Source of the DNA: Spirochaetaceae bacterium
GTDB lineage: Bacteria; Spirochaetota; Spirochaetia; Treponematales; Rectinemataceae
Direction of reading: 5' to 3'
Length of the DNA: 39,846 nucleotides
Assembly (NCBI GenBank): GCA_025356015.1
Contig: JANXYO010000076.1
Location: 1 to 39,846, forward strand
Below the pieces are notes generated by a model, which was not told the origin of the DNA, ran no database searches, and worked only from the letters and a program-made list of their open reading frames with translations. The position numbers and the translations under genes are program-made. Of the stretch, positions 32,126 through 39,669 are shown in pieces (position 1 is the first letter of the stretch; each line of letters opens with the position of its first letter).

Positions 32126-33547
32126 CTATCGCCGCTTGAGCACCTTCTCCAGGGAGTCGAGGACATAGTCGATGTCCTCGAGACGCGTGAAGAAGTGCGG
32201 TGCGATGCGTATTACGTCGCCCCGTGCCGAGGCGATGATTCCGGCCTCGCGCAGGGCGAGCTCGACGTGGTGGGAATCCTTCCCCACCCTGATGGCCGTC
32301 GTTGGGGCCTTGCGCGCGATGTCCAGGGGACTGGCCACGTCCATGCCGCGGGCCAGGGCCCCGTCGATGCAGCGCTTGGACAGGATGTCGGTCCAGTCCT
32401 GGATCGCCTGTGGGCCGACCTCGTTGATGATGCCCATGCCAGCCCGGGCGATGTAGGCCGTGAGCACCGGCGGGGTGCCGTTGTCGAAGCGGCGGGCGTC
32501 GGTGGCATAGTCGAGGTCGAGCTTGAAGGCGAAGGGGTTCTTCTGGCCGAACCATCCCGTGAAGGCCGGCTCCATGTAGGGGACGAGCTCCTCCTTCACA
32601 TAGAGGAAGGCGACGCCCGGGATGCCGCAGAGGTATTTGAGGTTGCCCGTCGACAGCATGTCGATGTCGAGGGCCTTCACGTCGATGGGATGGGAGCCGA
32701 TGCCCTGATAGGCGTCGACATAGGCAAGGGCCCCGACGGCGTGGATCTTGGGGATGATGGCCGCGAGATCCTGCTTGAAGCCGTTGTAATAGTAGACATC
32801 GAAAATCGAGGCTATGAGGGTGCGCTCGTCGAGGACCCTGTCGTACTCGGCTAGGTCCACCACCCCGTTCTTGACCCGCACGAACTCAGGTTGGAAGTCG
32901 AACTTGCGGAAGGCGTTCCAGATGTTCCCGACAGTGGGGAACTCGGCCTCGGTGGTGACCACCTTCATGCGGCCCGTGCCCAGGGGAAGGGCGCTTCCTA
33001 TGGTGCTTGTGAGCTCGGAGACCGAGGTGCCGATCGCTATCTCCGAGGGCTTGGCGTTGAGGAGCTTGGCGAACTCGGCCTTGGCGAGGGCGATCTCCTC
33101 CATCCAGCGGCCCCAGTCCATGCCCATGCCGTCCCAGTTGTCGAGATAGGCCATGGCCGCCGCCCTGGTGGCGTCGCTCTGGGGAGACTGGGAGCAGTTC
33201 GCGACATGGACTGCCTTCTTGAGGATGGGGAACTTCTTGCGCCAGGCGTCGATGTCATAGGAGGGGCGGCCGGCGACATGGGCTGTGGCCGGGCCCTGGC
33301 CGCGTGCGGCCTGGTTGTGGCCGCCGGCGAAATTGGGCATGAAGACCCTGCCCTGAGCTCCGGGCGAGGCATGCCCTGTCTGGGAAGCGGCGCTTCCAGA
33401 ACCCGCGCCAAGCACGATGCGGAGGCCGAGCTTCTCGGCGCGCTCGCGGGCTATGCCCGTGATGACAGCCTCGGGGCCAACGACAAGCTCTGCCTGCCCC
33501 GCCCTGTGCGCGGCGTCTATATCAGTTCCGGTGACGATCTCTCTCAT
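32126..33547 (-). CDS. Class V aminotransferase-fold PLP enzyme with EutQ-like N-terminal segment
   Basis: ATG 33547 has GAGG 8 nt upstream (473 aa). Residues 1-45 (REIVTGTDIDAAHRAG, then VITGIARERAEKLGLRI) align by eye with the first 45 residues of EutQ (ITANDIRAAH; IITPEAREVADLLGFTI). Residues about 48-90 form a Gly/Ala/Ser-rich linker, then a fold-type I PLP domain begins at PSYDIDAWRKKFPIL. The PLP lysine is in STGNLKYLCGIPG (K304), as in the kynureninase/isopenicillin N epimerase branch of class V. The reaction could be transamination, elimination or desulfuration; the sequence does not decide. First gene of the shell operon, so probable compartment cargo. Confidence 0.88.
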   Translation of the reverse strand: MREIVTGTDIDAAHRAGQAELVVGPEAVITGIARERAEKLGLRIVLGAGSGSAASQTGHASPGAQGRVFMPNFAGGHNQAARGQGPATAHVAGRPSYDIDAWRKKFPILKKAVHVANCSQSPQSDATRAAAMAYLDNWDGMGMDWGRWMEEIALAKAEFAKLLNAKPSEIAIGTSVSELTSTIGSALPLGTGRMKVVTTEAEFPTVGNIWNAFRKFDFQPEFVRVKNGVVDLAEYDRVLDERTLIASIFDVYYYNGFKQDLAAIIPKIHAVGALAYVDAYQGIGSHPIDVKALDIDMLSTGNLKYLCGIPGVAFLYVKEELVPYMEPAFTGWFGQKNPFAFKLDLDYATDARRFDNGTPPVLTAYIARAGMGIINEVGPQAIQDWTDILSKRCIDGALARGMDVASPLDIARKAPTTAIRVGKDSHHVELALREAGIIASARGDVIRIAPHFFTRLEDIDYVLDSLEKVLKRR

Positions 33548-33581
33548 GCACCCCACCTCGCTCTCGAACCATGACTCGCAG

Positions 33582-33609
33582 AGTATACGACAGGACAGCG
33601 AAAACGCAA
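33582..33609 (-). promoter_or_regulatory. Probable promoter of the microcompartment operon
   Basis: Minus strand: TTGCGT (33609-33604), 16-nt spacer, TATACT (33587-33582). It gives a leader of about 30 nt with a ribosome site. The 162-nt gap after the Lrp gene supports a separate promoter. Confidence 0.5.
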
Positions 33610-33709
33610 GTGCGATTTCCCCTGACTTTACAATACGAAGGCAAAGTGGCTCCTATGCCTTATTTTTGTCGAGGATCCCCCTGGGCAGGCTCCGGTTTCT
33701 CCCCTCCGG

Positions 33710-34216
33710 CTAGACAAGGAGCATGCGGTCGGCCTTATAGCGCTTGAACAGGAACTCCGAGGCTATGCCCTGGACGCCGGGAATCCTCGAGACGAAGGAA
33801 TTGACGAAGATCGAGACCTCGTCGATGTCTTTGAAGAAGCCGTGGACATGGAGGGCGTTGATCCCGCTCATCTGATAGACAATCACGATGTCGGGGTGGG
33901 CCGATATCTCGAGGGCTGCGGCCTCAAGGAGGTCGGGCTGGAATTTCAGGTCGAAGAAGACCGGCAGGGGCTTGCCGATGTGCTTTGCCGGTATCTGTAT
34001 GGTAAAGCGCTCGATCACCCCCCGGCGCTTGAGCTCGTTCACCCTTTCCTTGACGCTTACCCGGGACAGGCCGACCATTTCCGCGAGGGTTGAATAGGGG
34101 GTCCTGGCGTCGACCTCGAGGATCCCGAGGATCTTCATGTCGATCTCGTCGAGGTTGGTATCCTCGAGCTTGACATTCCTCCTCCCCGTCGGAACGTGGC
34201 TGCCTTCTTCTGACAT
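33710..34216 (-). CDS. Lrp/AsnC family transcriptional regulator
   Basis: ATG 34216 follows AAGGAGCAC (168 aa). A 20-residue polar lead is followed by the Lrp winged helix (LDEIDMKILGILEVDARTPYSTLAEMVGLSRVSVKERVNELKRRGVIE) and the RAM ligand domain with its typical HPDIVIVYQMSGINALHVHGFF. The family usually senses amino acids or related small molecules. It lies just upstream of the shell operon on the same strand and divergent from the oxidoreductase operon, so it is well placed to control both. The 250-nt divergent region holds the oxidoreductase promoter. Confidence 0.93.
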   Translation of the reverse strand: MSEEGSHVPTGRRNVKLEDTNLDEIDMKILGILEVDARTPYSTLAEMVGLSRVSVKERVNELKRRGVIERFTIQIPAKHIGKPLPVFFDLKFQPDLLEAAALEISAHPDIVIVYQMSGINALHVHGFFKDIDEVSIFVNSFVSRIPGVQGIASEFLFKRYKADRMLLV

Positions 34217-34396
34217 TTTGTGCTCCTTCGCCCGACAAGGGGGGCATTCCCGCAGGATAACCCGCAGGTGGCGGTTCGGACCAGCGGCCCTCGGTCTCCC
34301 CGGCCCGGTCAGCTTAGGGGCCAGACGAGCCCTCCCACTGACAATCAGCATAGCATTCTAAACCTTTTCCCGCCTTTTTGAAAGGAAAAATCAAGA

Positions 34397-34425
34397 TTGA
34401 CTTATCACTTTGGACGGTCTATAGT
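34397..34425 (+). promoter_or_regulatory. Promoter of the oxidoreductase/acyl-CoA synthetase operon
   Basis: TTGACT (34397-34402), 17-nt spacer, TATAGT (34420-34425). The start codon at 34467 has GGAGG 8 nt upstream. Confidence 0.75.
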
Positions 34426-34466
34426 GGATTACTCTTACGGTACTGAATCATCCGGAGGTGCGTTCG

Positions 34467-35006
34467 ATGAAAGAGATCCGACTTCACGGACGCGGTGGAA
34501 TGGGCACCGTCAAGGCGGCCGAGGTCATTGTCCACGCGATGGTGGCCCAGGGCGGCTTTGGCAACTCGATCCCCTTTTTTGGCTTTGAGCGCCAGGGGGC
34601 CCCCGTCACCTCGTTCATCAGGCTCGACGCGAAGCCGATCAGGCCCAAGACCCAGGTCTACGAACCCGACTGTATCATCGTCCTCGACAGGAGCCTGCAG
34701 ACCGCTGTCGACGTGTTCGTGGGAGTCCGCGAGAACGCCTTCCTGATCGTCAATTCCGCTGAGCCGCCCGAGTCCATCGAGGCCCCGAAACGCGTCACGA
34801 CCATCGCCACGGTGGATGCCAACGAGATATCAATCAGGAAGATCGGGAAGCCGATCCCCAACACCGCCATGCTCGGGGCCTTCGTGAAATGTACTGGCTG
34901 GGTGGAGATCGATGCCGTGGTGGACAAGGTCGCCGCCCTCTGGGGCGACGCGAACGCCTCCATCGTCCGCGAGGCCTACGACTCAACCCTGATACTCCGC
35001 CGATAA
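34467..35006 (+). CDS. porC: 2-oxoacid:ferredoxin oxidoreductase, gamma subunit
   Basis: ATG 34467 (MKEIRLHGRGGMG, 179 aa) fits the GGAGG at 34454-34458; an upstream GTG overlaps that site. The glycine-rich start RLHGRGGMGTVKAAEVI, then FGNSIPFFGFERQGAPVTSFIRLD and PNTAMLGAFVK, is the POR/KOR gamma pattern. The subunit helps bind coenzyme A within the heterotetramer that oxidises a 2-oxo acid to an acyl-CoA and CO2 while reducing ferredoxin. First of four subunit genes in the order gamma-delta-alpha-beta. The symbol is for the family; the substrate need not be pyruvate. Confidence 0.92.
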   Translation: MKEIRLHGRGGMGTVKAAEVIVHAMVAQGGFGNSIPFFGFERQGAPVTSFIRLDAKPIRPKTQVYEPDCIIVLDRSLQTAVDVFVGVRENAFLIVNSAEPPESIEAPKRVTTIATVDANEISIRKIGKPIPNTAMLGAFVKCTGWVEIDAVVDKVAALWGDANASIVREAYDSTLILRR

Positions 35007-35022
35007 CAGGCGTGGAGGAGAA

Positions 35023-35283
35023 ATGAGCAAGGAATACATCGGCCCCGTCGGCGAGGGCCTCTACGCGGTCCGGACCGGTGACTGGCGGACCCGCCGGCCC
35101 CTGATGGACCAGAAGACCTGCCGCCGCTGCGGCATCTGCCTCATGTACTGCCCGGTGAACGCGATCTCCCGCGGCGCCGACGAGGCCTATTCGATCGGCC
35201 TCGAGTACTGCAAGGGCTGCGGCGTCTGCGCGGCGGAGTGCCCCGCCAAGGCCATCGCGATGGAGAAGGAGGGGGCCAAATGA
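35023..35283 (+). CDS. porD: 2-oxoacid:ferredoxin oxidoreductase, delta (ferredoxin-like) subunit
   Basis: ATG 35023 follows GGAGGAGAA (86 aa). It has two 4Fe-4S motifs, CRRCGICLMYCP and CKGCGVCAAECP, in a bacterial ferredoxin fold with a short N-terminal extension (GDWRTRRPLMDQKTC) typical of POR delta. It passes electrons from the TPP centre in the beta subunit to free ferredoxin. The stop overlaps the start of the alpha gene (ATGA). Confidence 0.95.
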   Translation: MSKEYIGPVGEGLYAVRTGDWRTRRPLMDQKTCRRCGICLMYCPVNAISRGADEAYSIGLEYCKGCGVCAAECPAKAIAMEKEGAK

Positions 35284-36473
35284 GCAGGGTCGATGTCCTG
35301 AACGGCAATCTCGCCGCGGCCCACGCCGCCCGGCTCTCGCGGCCCGAGGTCATCGCCGCCTACCCCATCACGCCCCAGACCCCCGTGGTCGAGTACCTGA
35401 CCCAGTTCCACGCCGACGGCAGTTTGCCCTGCCAGATGAGCGAGGTGGAGTCGGAGCACAGCGCCATGTCCATACTAACGGGCGCCTCCCTCACGGGAGT
35501 CCGCTGCTACACGGCCACCTCCTCCCAGGGCCTCGCCCTGATGTACGAGCCCTATTTCCGCGCCTCGACCCTGCGCCTTCCCATAGTGATGAACATCGTC
35601 AACCGGGAGATGATCAGCCCCCAGACCGTCTGGGGCGGCCCCCAGGACTCCATGACCCTGCGCGACGCGGGCTGGCTCCAGATCTATGTCGAAGACAACC
35701 AGGAGATCCTGGACACGACAATCCAGGCCTTCAAGGTGGCCGAGAGCGCCGAGGTCCTCCTTCCCATCAACGTGTGCTACGACGGCTTCTATCTCTCGCA
35801 CATGACCGAGCGGGTCGAGATTCCCTCCCAGGAGGAGGTCGACGCCTTCCTGCCGCCCTACCGATCGAGACACATCATCCTCGACCCCGAGACCCCGATG
35901 GCCGTCGACCCCCTGACCAACGGCCGGCTCCTCATGGAGTACCGCCGCAAGCACATGGCAGCCCAGCAGGCAGCCTTGGTGGCGATCGAGAAGGCCGACG
36001 CCGAATACGCGCGGCGCTTTGGCCGCTCCTGGGGCGGGGTCATCGACGAGTACAGGACCGAGGACGCCGAGTACCTCATGGTCAGCCTCGGCTCGGTCTG
36101 CGGGGCCCTGCGCGAGTGCATCGACGACGCGAGGGCCAGGGGAGTGCGCGTGGGTCTCCTCAAGATCCGCTCGTTGCGTCCCTTCCCCCGGGCGCGGGTG
36201 ATCGAGGCACTGGCGGGCAAGAAGGGCTTCGGGGTCATCGACCGCAACGTCTCCTTCGGGACCAACACGGGCATCCTCTTCCAGGAGATCCGCGCCGCCC
36301 TGTACTCGGCGGGCAGCCGCTACCCGGCTGCCTCCTTCATCGGCGGCCTCGGGGGCGAGGACCTTACCCTCGAGATCGTCGCCGGAGCCATCAAGAGCAC
36401 CATAGAGACCGTCGACGCCGGCAAGATCGACAACGAGGCGAGCTGGCTCGTTCGGCCGGAGAGGAAGGCATAG
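35280..36473 (+). CDS. porA: 2-oxoacid:ferredoxin oxidoreductase, alpha subunit
   Basis: ATG 35280 overlaps the porD stop (397 aa, the usual size). YPITPQTPVVEYL and TATSSQGLALMYEPYFRASTLRLP are the family's substrate-channel and PP-domain motifs, followed by IVMNIVNREMISPQTVWGGPQDSM. The alpha subunit carries the substrate-facing pyrimidine domain of the TPP site. The sequence looks like the pyruvate/2-oxoisovalerate group, but I cannot tell which keto acid. Context suggests an oxo acid derived from an amine or ureide. Confidence 0.94.
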   Translation: MSRVDVLNGNLAAAHAARLSRPEVIAAYPITPQTPVVEYLTQFHADGSLPCQMSEVESEHSAMSILTGASLTGVRCYTATSSQGLALMYEPYFRASTLRLPIVMNIVNREMISPQTVWGGPQDSMTLRDAGWLQIYVEDNQEILDTTIQAFKVAESAEVLLPINVCYDGFYLSHMTERVEIPSQEEVDAFLPPYRSRHIILDPETPMAVDPLTNGRLLMEYRRKHMAAQQAALVAIEKADAEYARRFGRSWGGVIDEYRTEDAEYLMVSLGSVCGALRECIDDARARGVRVGLLKIRSLRPFPRARVIEALAGKKGFGVIDRNVSFGTNTGILFQEIRAALYSAGSRYPAASFIGGLGGEDLTLEIVAGAIKSTIETVDAGKIDNEASWLVRPERKA

Positions 36474-36475
36474 CC

Positions 36476-37405
36476 ATGACAGCCCTGGACACACTCGCGA
36501 CCCGCGAGGACCAGATATCGCCCGGAATCTCAGCCTGCGTGGGCTGCAACGTCGAGCTCACCTTGAGGACAGTCCTCAAGGTCCTCGGGCCGAACACCAT
36601 CCTCGCCATCCCCCCGGGATGCATGGGCGGGGTCGGCGTCGTGGGCTGGGACAAGATGTCGGGAGCCAAGGTCCCCGTCTTCTTCCCCCTCCTTGACAAT
36701 TCCGCGAGCATGCTCGCGGGCATACGCCTGGGCCTCAAGGCCCGCGGCCGCGAGGCCAACGTCGTGGCCTTCGCCGGTGACGGAGCCACCGTCGACGCCG
36801 GCTTCCAGGCCCTCTCGGGCGCCGCCGAGCGAGGCGACAAGATCATCTACATCTGTTACGACAACGAAGGCTACATGAACACGGGCTACCAGAGGTCCTC
36901 CTCGACCTCGAAGGGTTCCTGGACCAGCACCACCCCGGTCTCCAAAGAGGGCTCGGGCGGCAAGCCCCAGCACCGCAAGGACTTCCCCCTCATCATGGCC
37001 ATGCACGACCTTCCCTACGTGGCCACGGCCTCCCCCGCCTACATCCCCGACCTGGTGAAGAAGGTGGAGCGTGCGATGGAGGTGAAGGAAGGCCTGGCGT
37101 ACATCCACATCTACAACCCCTGCCTCACCGGCTGGGGCATCAAGTCAGACGACTCCATCGCGATCTCCCGCCTCTCGGTCCAGAGCCGCTTCTTCCCCCT
37201 CTGGGAGGCCCACGGCCGCAGGCTCCAGTTCACGGTCCGGGTGCCCAAGCCCGTTCCTGTCGCCGACTACGTCCGCCGCATCGGCAAATTCCGCCACCTC
37301 GACGAGGCGCGAATCGCCGAGCTCCAGGCCATCACCGACGAGCGCTACAGCTTCCTCGAGGCCATGGACAGGATGGGCGGGGGTGCCAATGCCCCGGGCG
37401 CTTGA
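36476..37405 (+). CDS. porB: 2-oxoacid:ferredoxin oxidoreductase, beta (TPP) subunit
   Basis: ATG 36476 is 2 nt after the alpha stop (309 aa). The TPP-binding stretch reads FAGDGATVDAGFQAL, then YDNEGYMNTGYQRSS. Cysteines for the proximal 4Fe-4S cluster are in CVGCNVELTLR, PPGCMGG and NPCLTGW. The entry motif is CVGCN rather than the CAGCG I expect in typical pyruvate enzymes, a hint of a different substrate. It ends 17 nt into the acyl-CoA synthetase gene, so the two steps are translationally linked. Confidence 0.93.
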   Translation: MTALDTLATREDQISPGISACVGCNVELTLRTVLKVLGPNTILAIPPGCMGGVGVVGWDKMSGAKVPVFFPLLDNSASMLAGIRLGLKARGREANVVAFAGDGATVDAGFQALSGAAERGDKIIYICYDNEGYMNTGYQRSSSTSKGSWTSTTPVSKEGSGGKPQHRKDFPLIMAMHDLPYVATASPAYIPDLVKKVERAMEVKEGLAYIHIYNPCLTGWGIKSDDSIAISRLSVQSRFFPLWEAHGRRLQFTVRVPKPVPVADYVRRIGKFRHLDEARIAELQAITDERYSFLEAMDRMGGGANAPGA

Positions 37406-38822
37406 GGAGCTCTTCGGGGCCAGGGGCTGCGCCGTGGTCGGCGCCTCCCAGGCGCCGAAGAAGGCAGGACACCAGATAGTCGCCAACATGCTGGCAGCGG
37501 GCTACAAGGACGGCCTGTATCCGATAAACCCGGCAGGGGGGGAGATCCTCGGCTGCCCCTGCTACCCCACGGTGGCCTCGATCCCGAACGAGGTCCAGCT
37601 CGTCATCCTCTCGGCCCCCTCCCGCGCCACCGCCTCGATCGTAGAGGACCTGCGAAAGCGGATGGACGAGAAGGGCGACCTCATCGGCGTCGTCTGCGCC
37701 GCCGCCGGCTTCGCCGAGGTGGGGACAGACGAGGGCCGCTCCCAGCAGGAGCTCCTCGCATCCTTCTGCCGCGAGCGCAAAATCCGCCTGATCGGCCCCA
37801 ACTGCGTGGGCATCATCGACACCGCCTCCCGCGTGGACACGACCTTCATCGCCGGCATCGTCCATGCCCCGGGCGGCATCTCCATCGCCTCCCAGAGCGG
37901 GGCACTCGGAGCCTGGCTACTCATGGACTGGAGCTCGACGCCCGCCGGCAGAGTGGGCTTCCGCCGCTTCATCACCGTGGGGAACATGGCCGATGTCGAC
38001 ATCATCGAGGGCATCGCGAACCTTGGGGCCGACCCGGGGACCAAGGTCCTCGGCGTCTACATCGAGGGCTCCCCGAAGGCCCGCGACCTCGCCTACGCTA
38101 TCGGCCTCGCCGCATCACGCAAGCCCGTCCTCGCCATAAAGGTGGGGCGCAGCACCGAGGGTGCGAGGGCCGCCAAGTCCCACACTGGATCCATGGCTGG
38201 CGCGGACGCACTCTACGACGGCGTCTTCCACCAGCTCGGCATCCTGCGCGTGAGAAGCCCACGCGAGCTCTCCGACGGCTTGCGCGCCTTCGACTCCCTG
38301 CCAAGCCCGCGCGGCGGGCGCACCTTCATCCTCACCCAGGCCGGGGGCCCCGGCATCATCTGCGTCGACGAGTGCTCGGCCTCGGGCAACATCGTATCGG
38401 CCCTTGTCTCCGACGCGACCAAGGCCGCCATCCGCGCCGTGGTGCCCGAGATCGCCTCGGTCTGCGAGCCCGAGGGGCACGCCGACATCACCGCGGCCGC
38501 CGACGCCGGCAACCACGTCGACGCCCTCGAGGCGGTGCTGCGCGACGAAGGCGTCGACGCGGTCATCCTCATCACCGTGGCGACCCTCTTCCTCGACCTC
38601 GAGGGCATGGCGCGCTCGATGGTCGAGCGCCTCGCCGCCTTGCGGGCAGAGGGCATCAACAAGCCCATCTTCCCGGTCATCCTCTCGGGCGAATGGGTGA
38701 TGCCCTGCAGACGGGTGCTCGAGGAGGGCGGCCTGCCCACCTGGGACGCCCCCGACCGCGCTGTGCGCGCCCTCTCCCTGATGATCGAGCACGCCGAGCG
38801 GTCGAAACGGAGCAAGCCATGA
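37389..38822 (+). CDS. ADP-forming acyl-CoA synthetase, alpha subunit
   Basis: ATG 37389 (MPRALEELFGARG, 477 aa) overlaps the porB end; GTG 37383 is an alternative. The CoA-binding Rossmann domain (CAVVGASQAPKKAGHQIV; IRLIGPNCVGIIDT), the succinyl-CoA-ligase-like domains (SIASQSGALGAWLL) and the phosphohistidine loop AKSHTGSMAGADALYDG (H265) are in the order known for archaeal ACD alpha subunits. The enzyme converts acyl-CoA, ADP and phosphate to the acid, CoA and ATP. Next to the 2-oxoacid oxidoreductase it would capture the thioester energy and recycle CoA. Confidence 0.93.
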   Translation: MPRALEELFGARGCAVVGASQAPKKAGHQIVANMLAAGYKDGLYPINPAGGEILGCPCYPTVASIPNEVQLVILSAPSRATASIVEDLRKRMDEKGDLIGVVCAAAGFAEVGTDEGRSQQELLASFCRERKIRLIGPNCVGIIDTASRVDTTFIAGIVHAPGGISIASQSGALGAWLLMDWSSTPAGRVGFRRFITVGNMADVDIIEGIANLGADPGTKVLGVYIEGSPKARDLAYAIGLAASRKPVLAIKVGRSTEGARAAKSHTGSMAGADALYDGVFHQLGILRVRSPRELSDGLRAFDSLPSPRGGRTFILTQAGGPGIICVDECSASGNIVSALVSDATKAAIRAVVPEIASVCEPEGHADITAAADAGNHVDALEAVLRDEGVDAVILITVATLFLDLEGMARSMVERLAALRAEGINKPIFPVILSGEWVMPCRRVLEEGGLPTWDAPDRAVRALSLMIEHAERSKRSKP

Positions 38823-39466
38823 AGGTCCTCGATGAATATGCGGCCCGGGAATACCTCGCAGGAAAGGGGCCAAGGATGGCCAAGGCCATCCTCGCCCGCA
38901 GCTCAGACGCGGCAGTAGCCGCGGCCGAGGCCATAGGCTGGCCGGTCGTCGCCAAGGCCTCGGTCGACGGAGTGGGGCACAAAAGCGACTTCAAGGGTGT
39001 CGAGCTCGACCTCGCCGGGCCCGATGCCCTCGTGGCGGCCTTCGCCCGGCTCTCCGCGGCCGCGGCTGCCGCCGGCTTCGCCTCCGCCTTCCGCGGCATC
39101 CTCGTCGAGGAAAGGCTCAAGGGGGCTGAGTTCATAATCGGCGCACTGCGCGATGAGGCCTTCGGCCCCGTGGTCATGGTAGGCTCGGGGGGAGTCCTCG
39201 CCGAGCTCTTCAAGGACGCGGTGTTCCGCATGGCGCCGATAAACGCCGCCGAGGCCGAGAGGGCCATACGCGAGACCCGCGCCTCCCGCTTCCTGGAGGG
39301 CTTCCGCGGCTCCCCTCCCCTTCCGATCCGCCCCCTCGCCGAGGCCGTGGCCGCGGCGAGCCTCATCATCGCGGAGGACCCCGCCGTGGTCGAGCTCGAC
39401 CTCAACCCCTTCATCCTCGGGCCATCGGGCGGAGCGGCTGCCGACCTCCTGATCAGACTCGCATAA
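38819..39466 (+). CDS. ADP-forming acyl-CoA synthetase, beta (ATP-grasp) subunit
   Basis: ATG 38819 overlaps the alpha stop (ATGA); 215 aa, near the usual 230. It is an ATP-grasp domain: YAAREYLAGKG, GWPVVAKASVDGVGHKSDFKGVELDL, EERLKGAEFIIGALRDEAFGPVVMVGSGG and VELDLNPFILG. It forms the nucleotide site of the ADP-forming synthetase with the alpha subunit just upstream. Separate alpha and beta genes resemble archaeal ACD rather than the fused bacterial form. Last gene of the operon; a terminator lies 176 nt on. Confidence 0.94.
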   Translation: MKVLDEYAAREYLAGKGPRMAKAILARSSDAAVAAAEAIGWPVVAKASVDGVGHKSDFKGVELDLAGPDALVAAFARLSAAAAAAGFASAFRGILVEERLKGAEFIIGALRDEAFGPVVMVGSGGVLAELFKDAVFRMAPINAAEAERAIRETRASRFLEGFRGSPPLPIRPLAEAVAAASLIIAEDPAVVELDLNPFILGPSGGAAADLLIRLA

Positions 39467-39493
39467 CTCGACCGCAGGGAGGCAGACCTCAGG

Positions 39494-39524
39494 CTGATCT
39501 GAGCGCGGAGAGCGCGGAGATCAG
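39494..39524. repeat. Inverted repeat in the 3' intergenic region
   Basis: GCTGATCT is followed by a GAGCGCGGAGAGCGCGG stretch (itself a short tandem) and then AGATCAGC, making an 8-bp stem with a 17-nt loop. No T tract follows. The rest of 39467-39641 shows no gene. Confidence 0.5.
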
Positions 39525-39641
39525 CGCAAGATGGGCGAAAAGAGAGTGCTGAAGAGAAGCAGGATCGCAGGGCCGACCGATGGCGCGAGCGTCTCGGCGC
39601 CTTCACGGTGGCAATGCTGCGCTTAGTCGGCTCAAACTATG

Positions 39642-39668
39642 GCCCGGTCCGCGTGGACCGGGCTTTTT
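39642..39668 (+). terminator. Rho-independent terminator between convergent genes
   Basis: GCCCGGTCC (39642-39650), loop GCGT, GGACCGGGC (39655-39663), then TTTTT. It ends the acyl-CoA synthetase operon and lies directly before the stop of the minus-strand aldo/keto reductase fragment. Confidence 0.85.
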
Positions 39669-39669
39669 G

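Noticed and set aside
34345-34396. Promoter for the Lrp gene in the divergent region
   Set aside because: TAGAAT and TATGCT hexamers are visible on the minus strand, but neither has a -35 at proper spacing.
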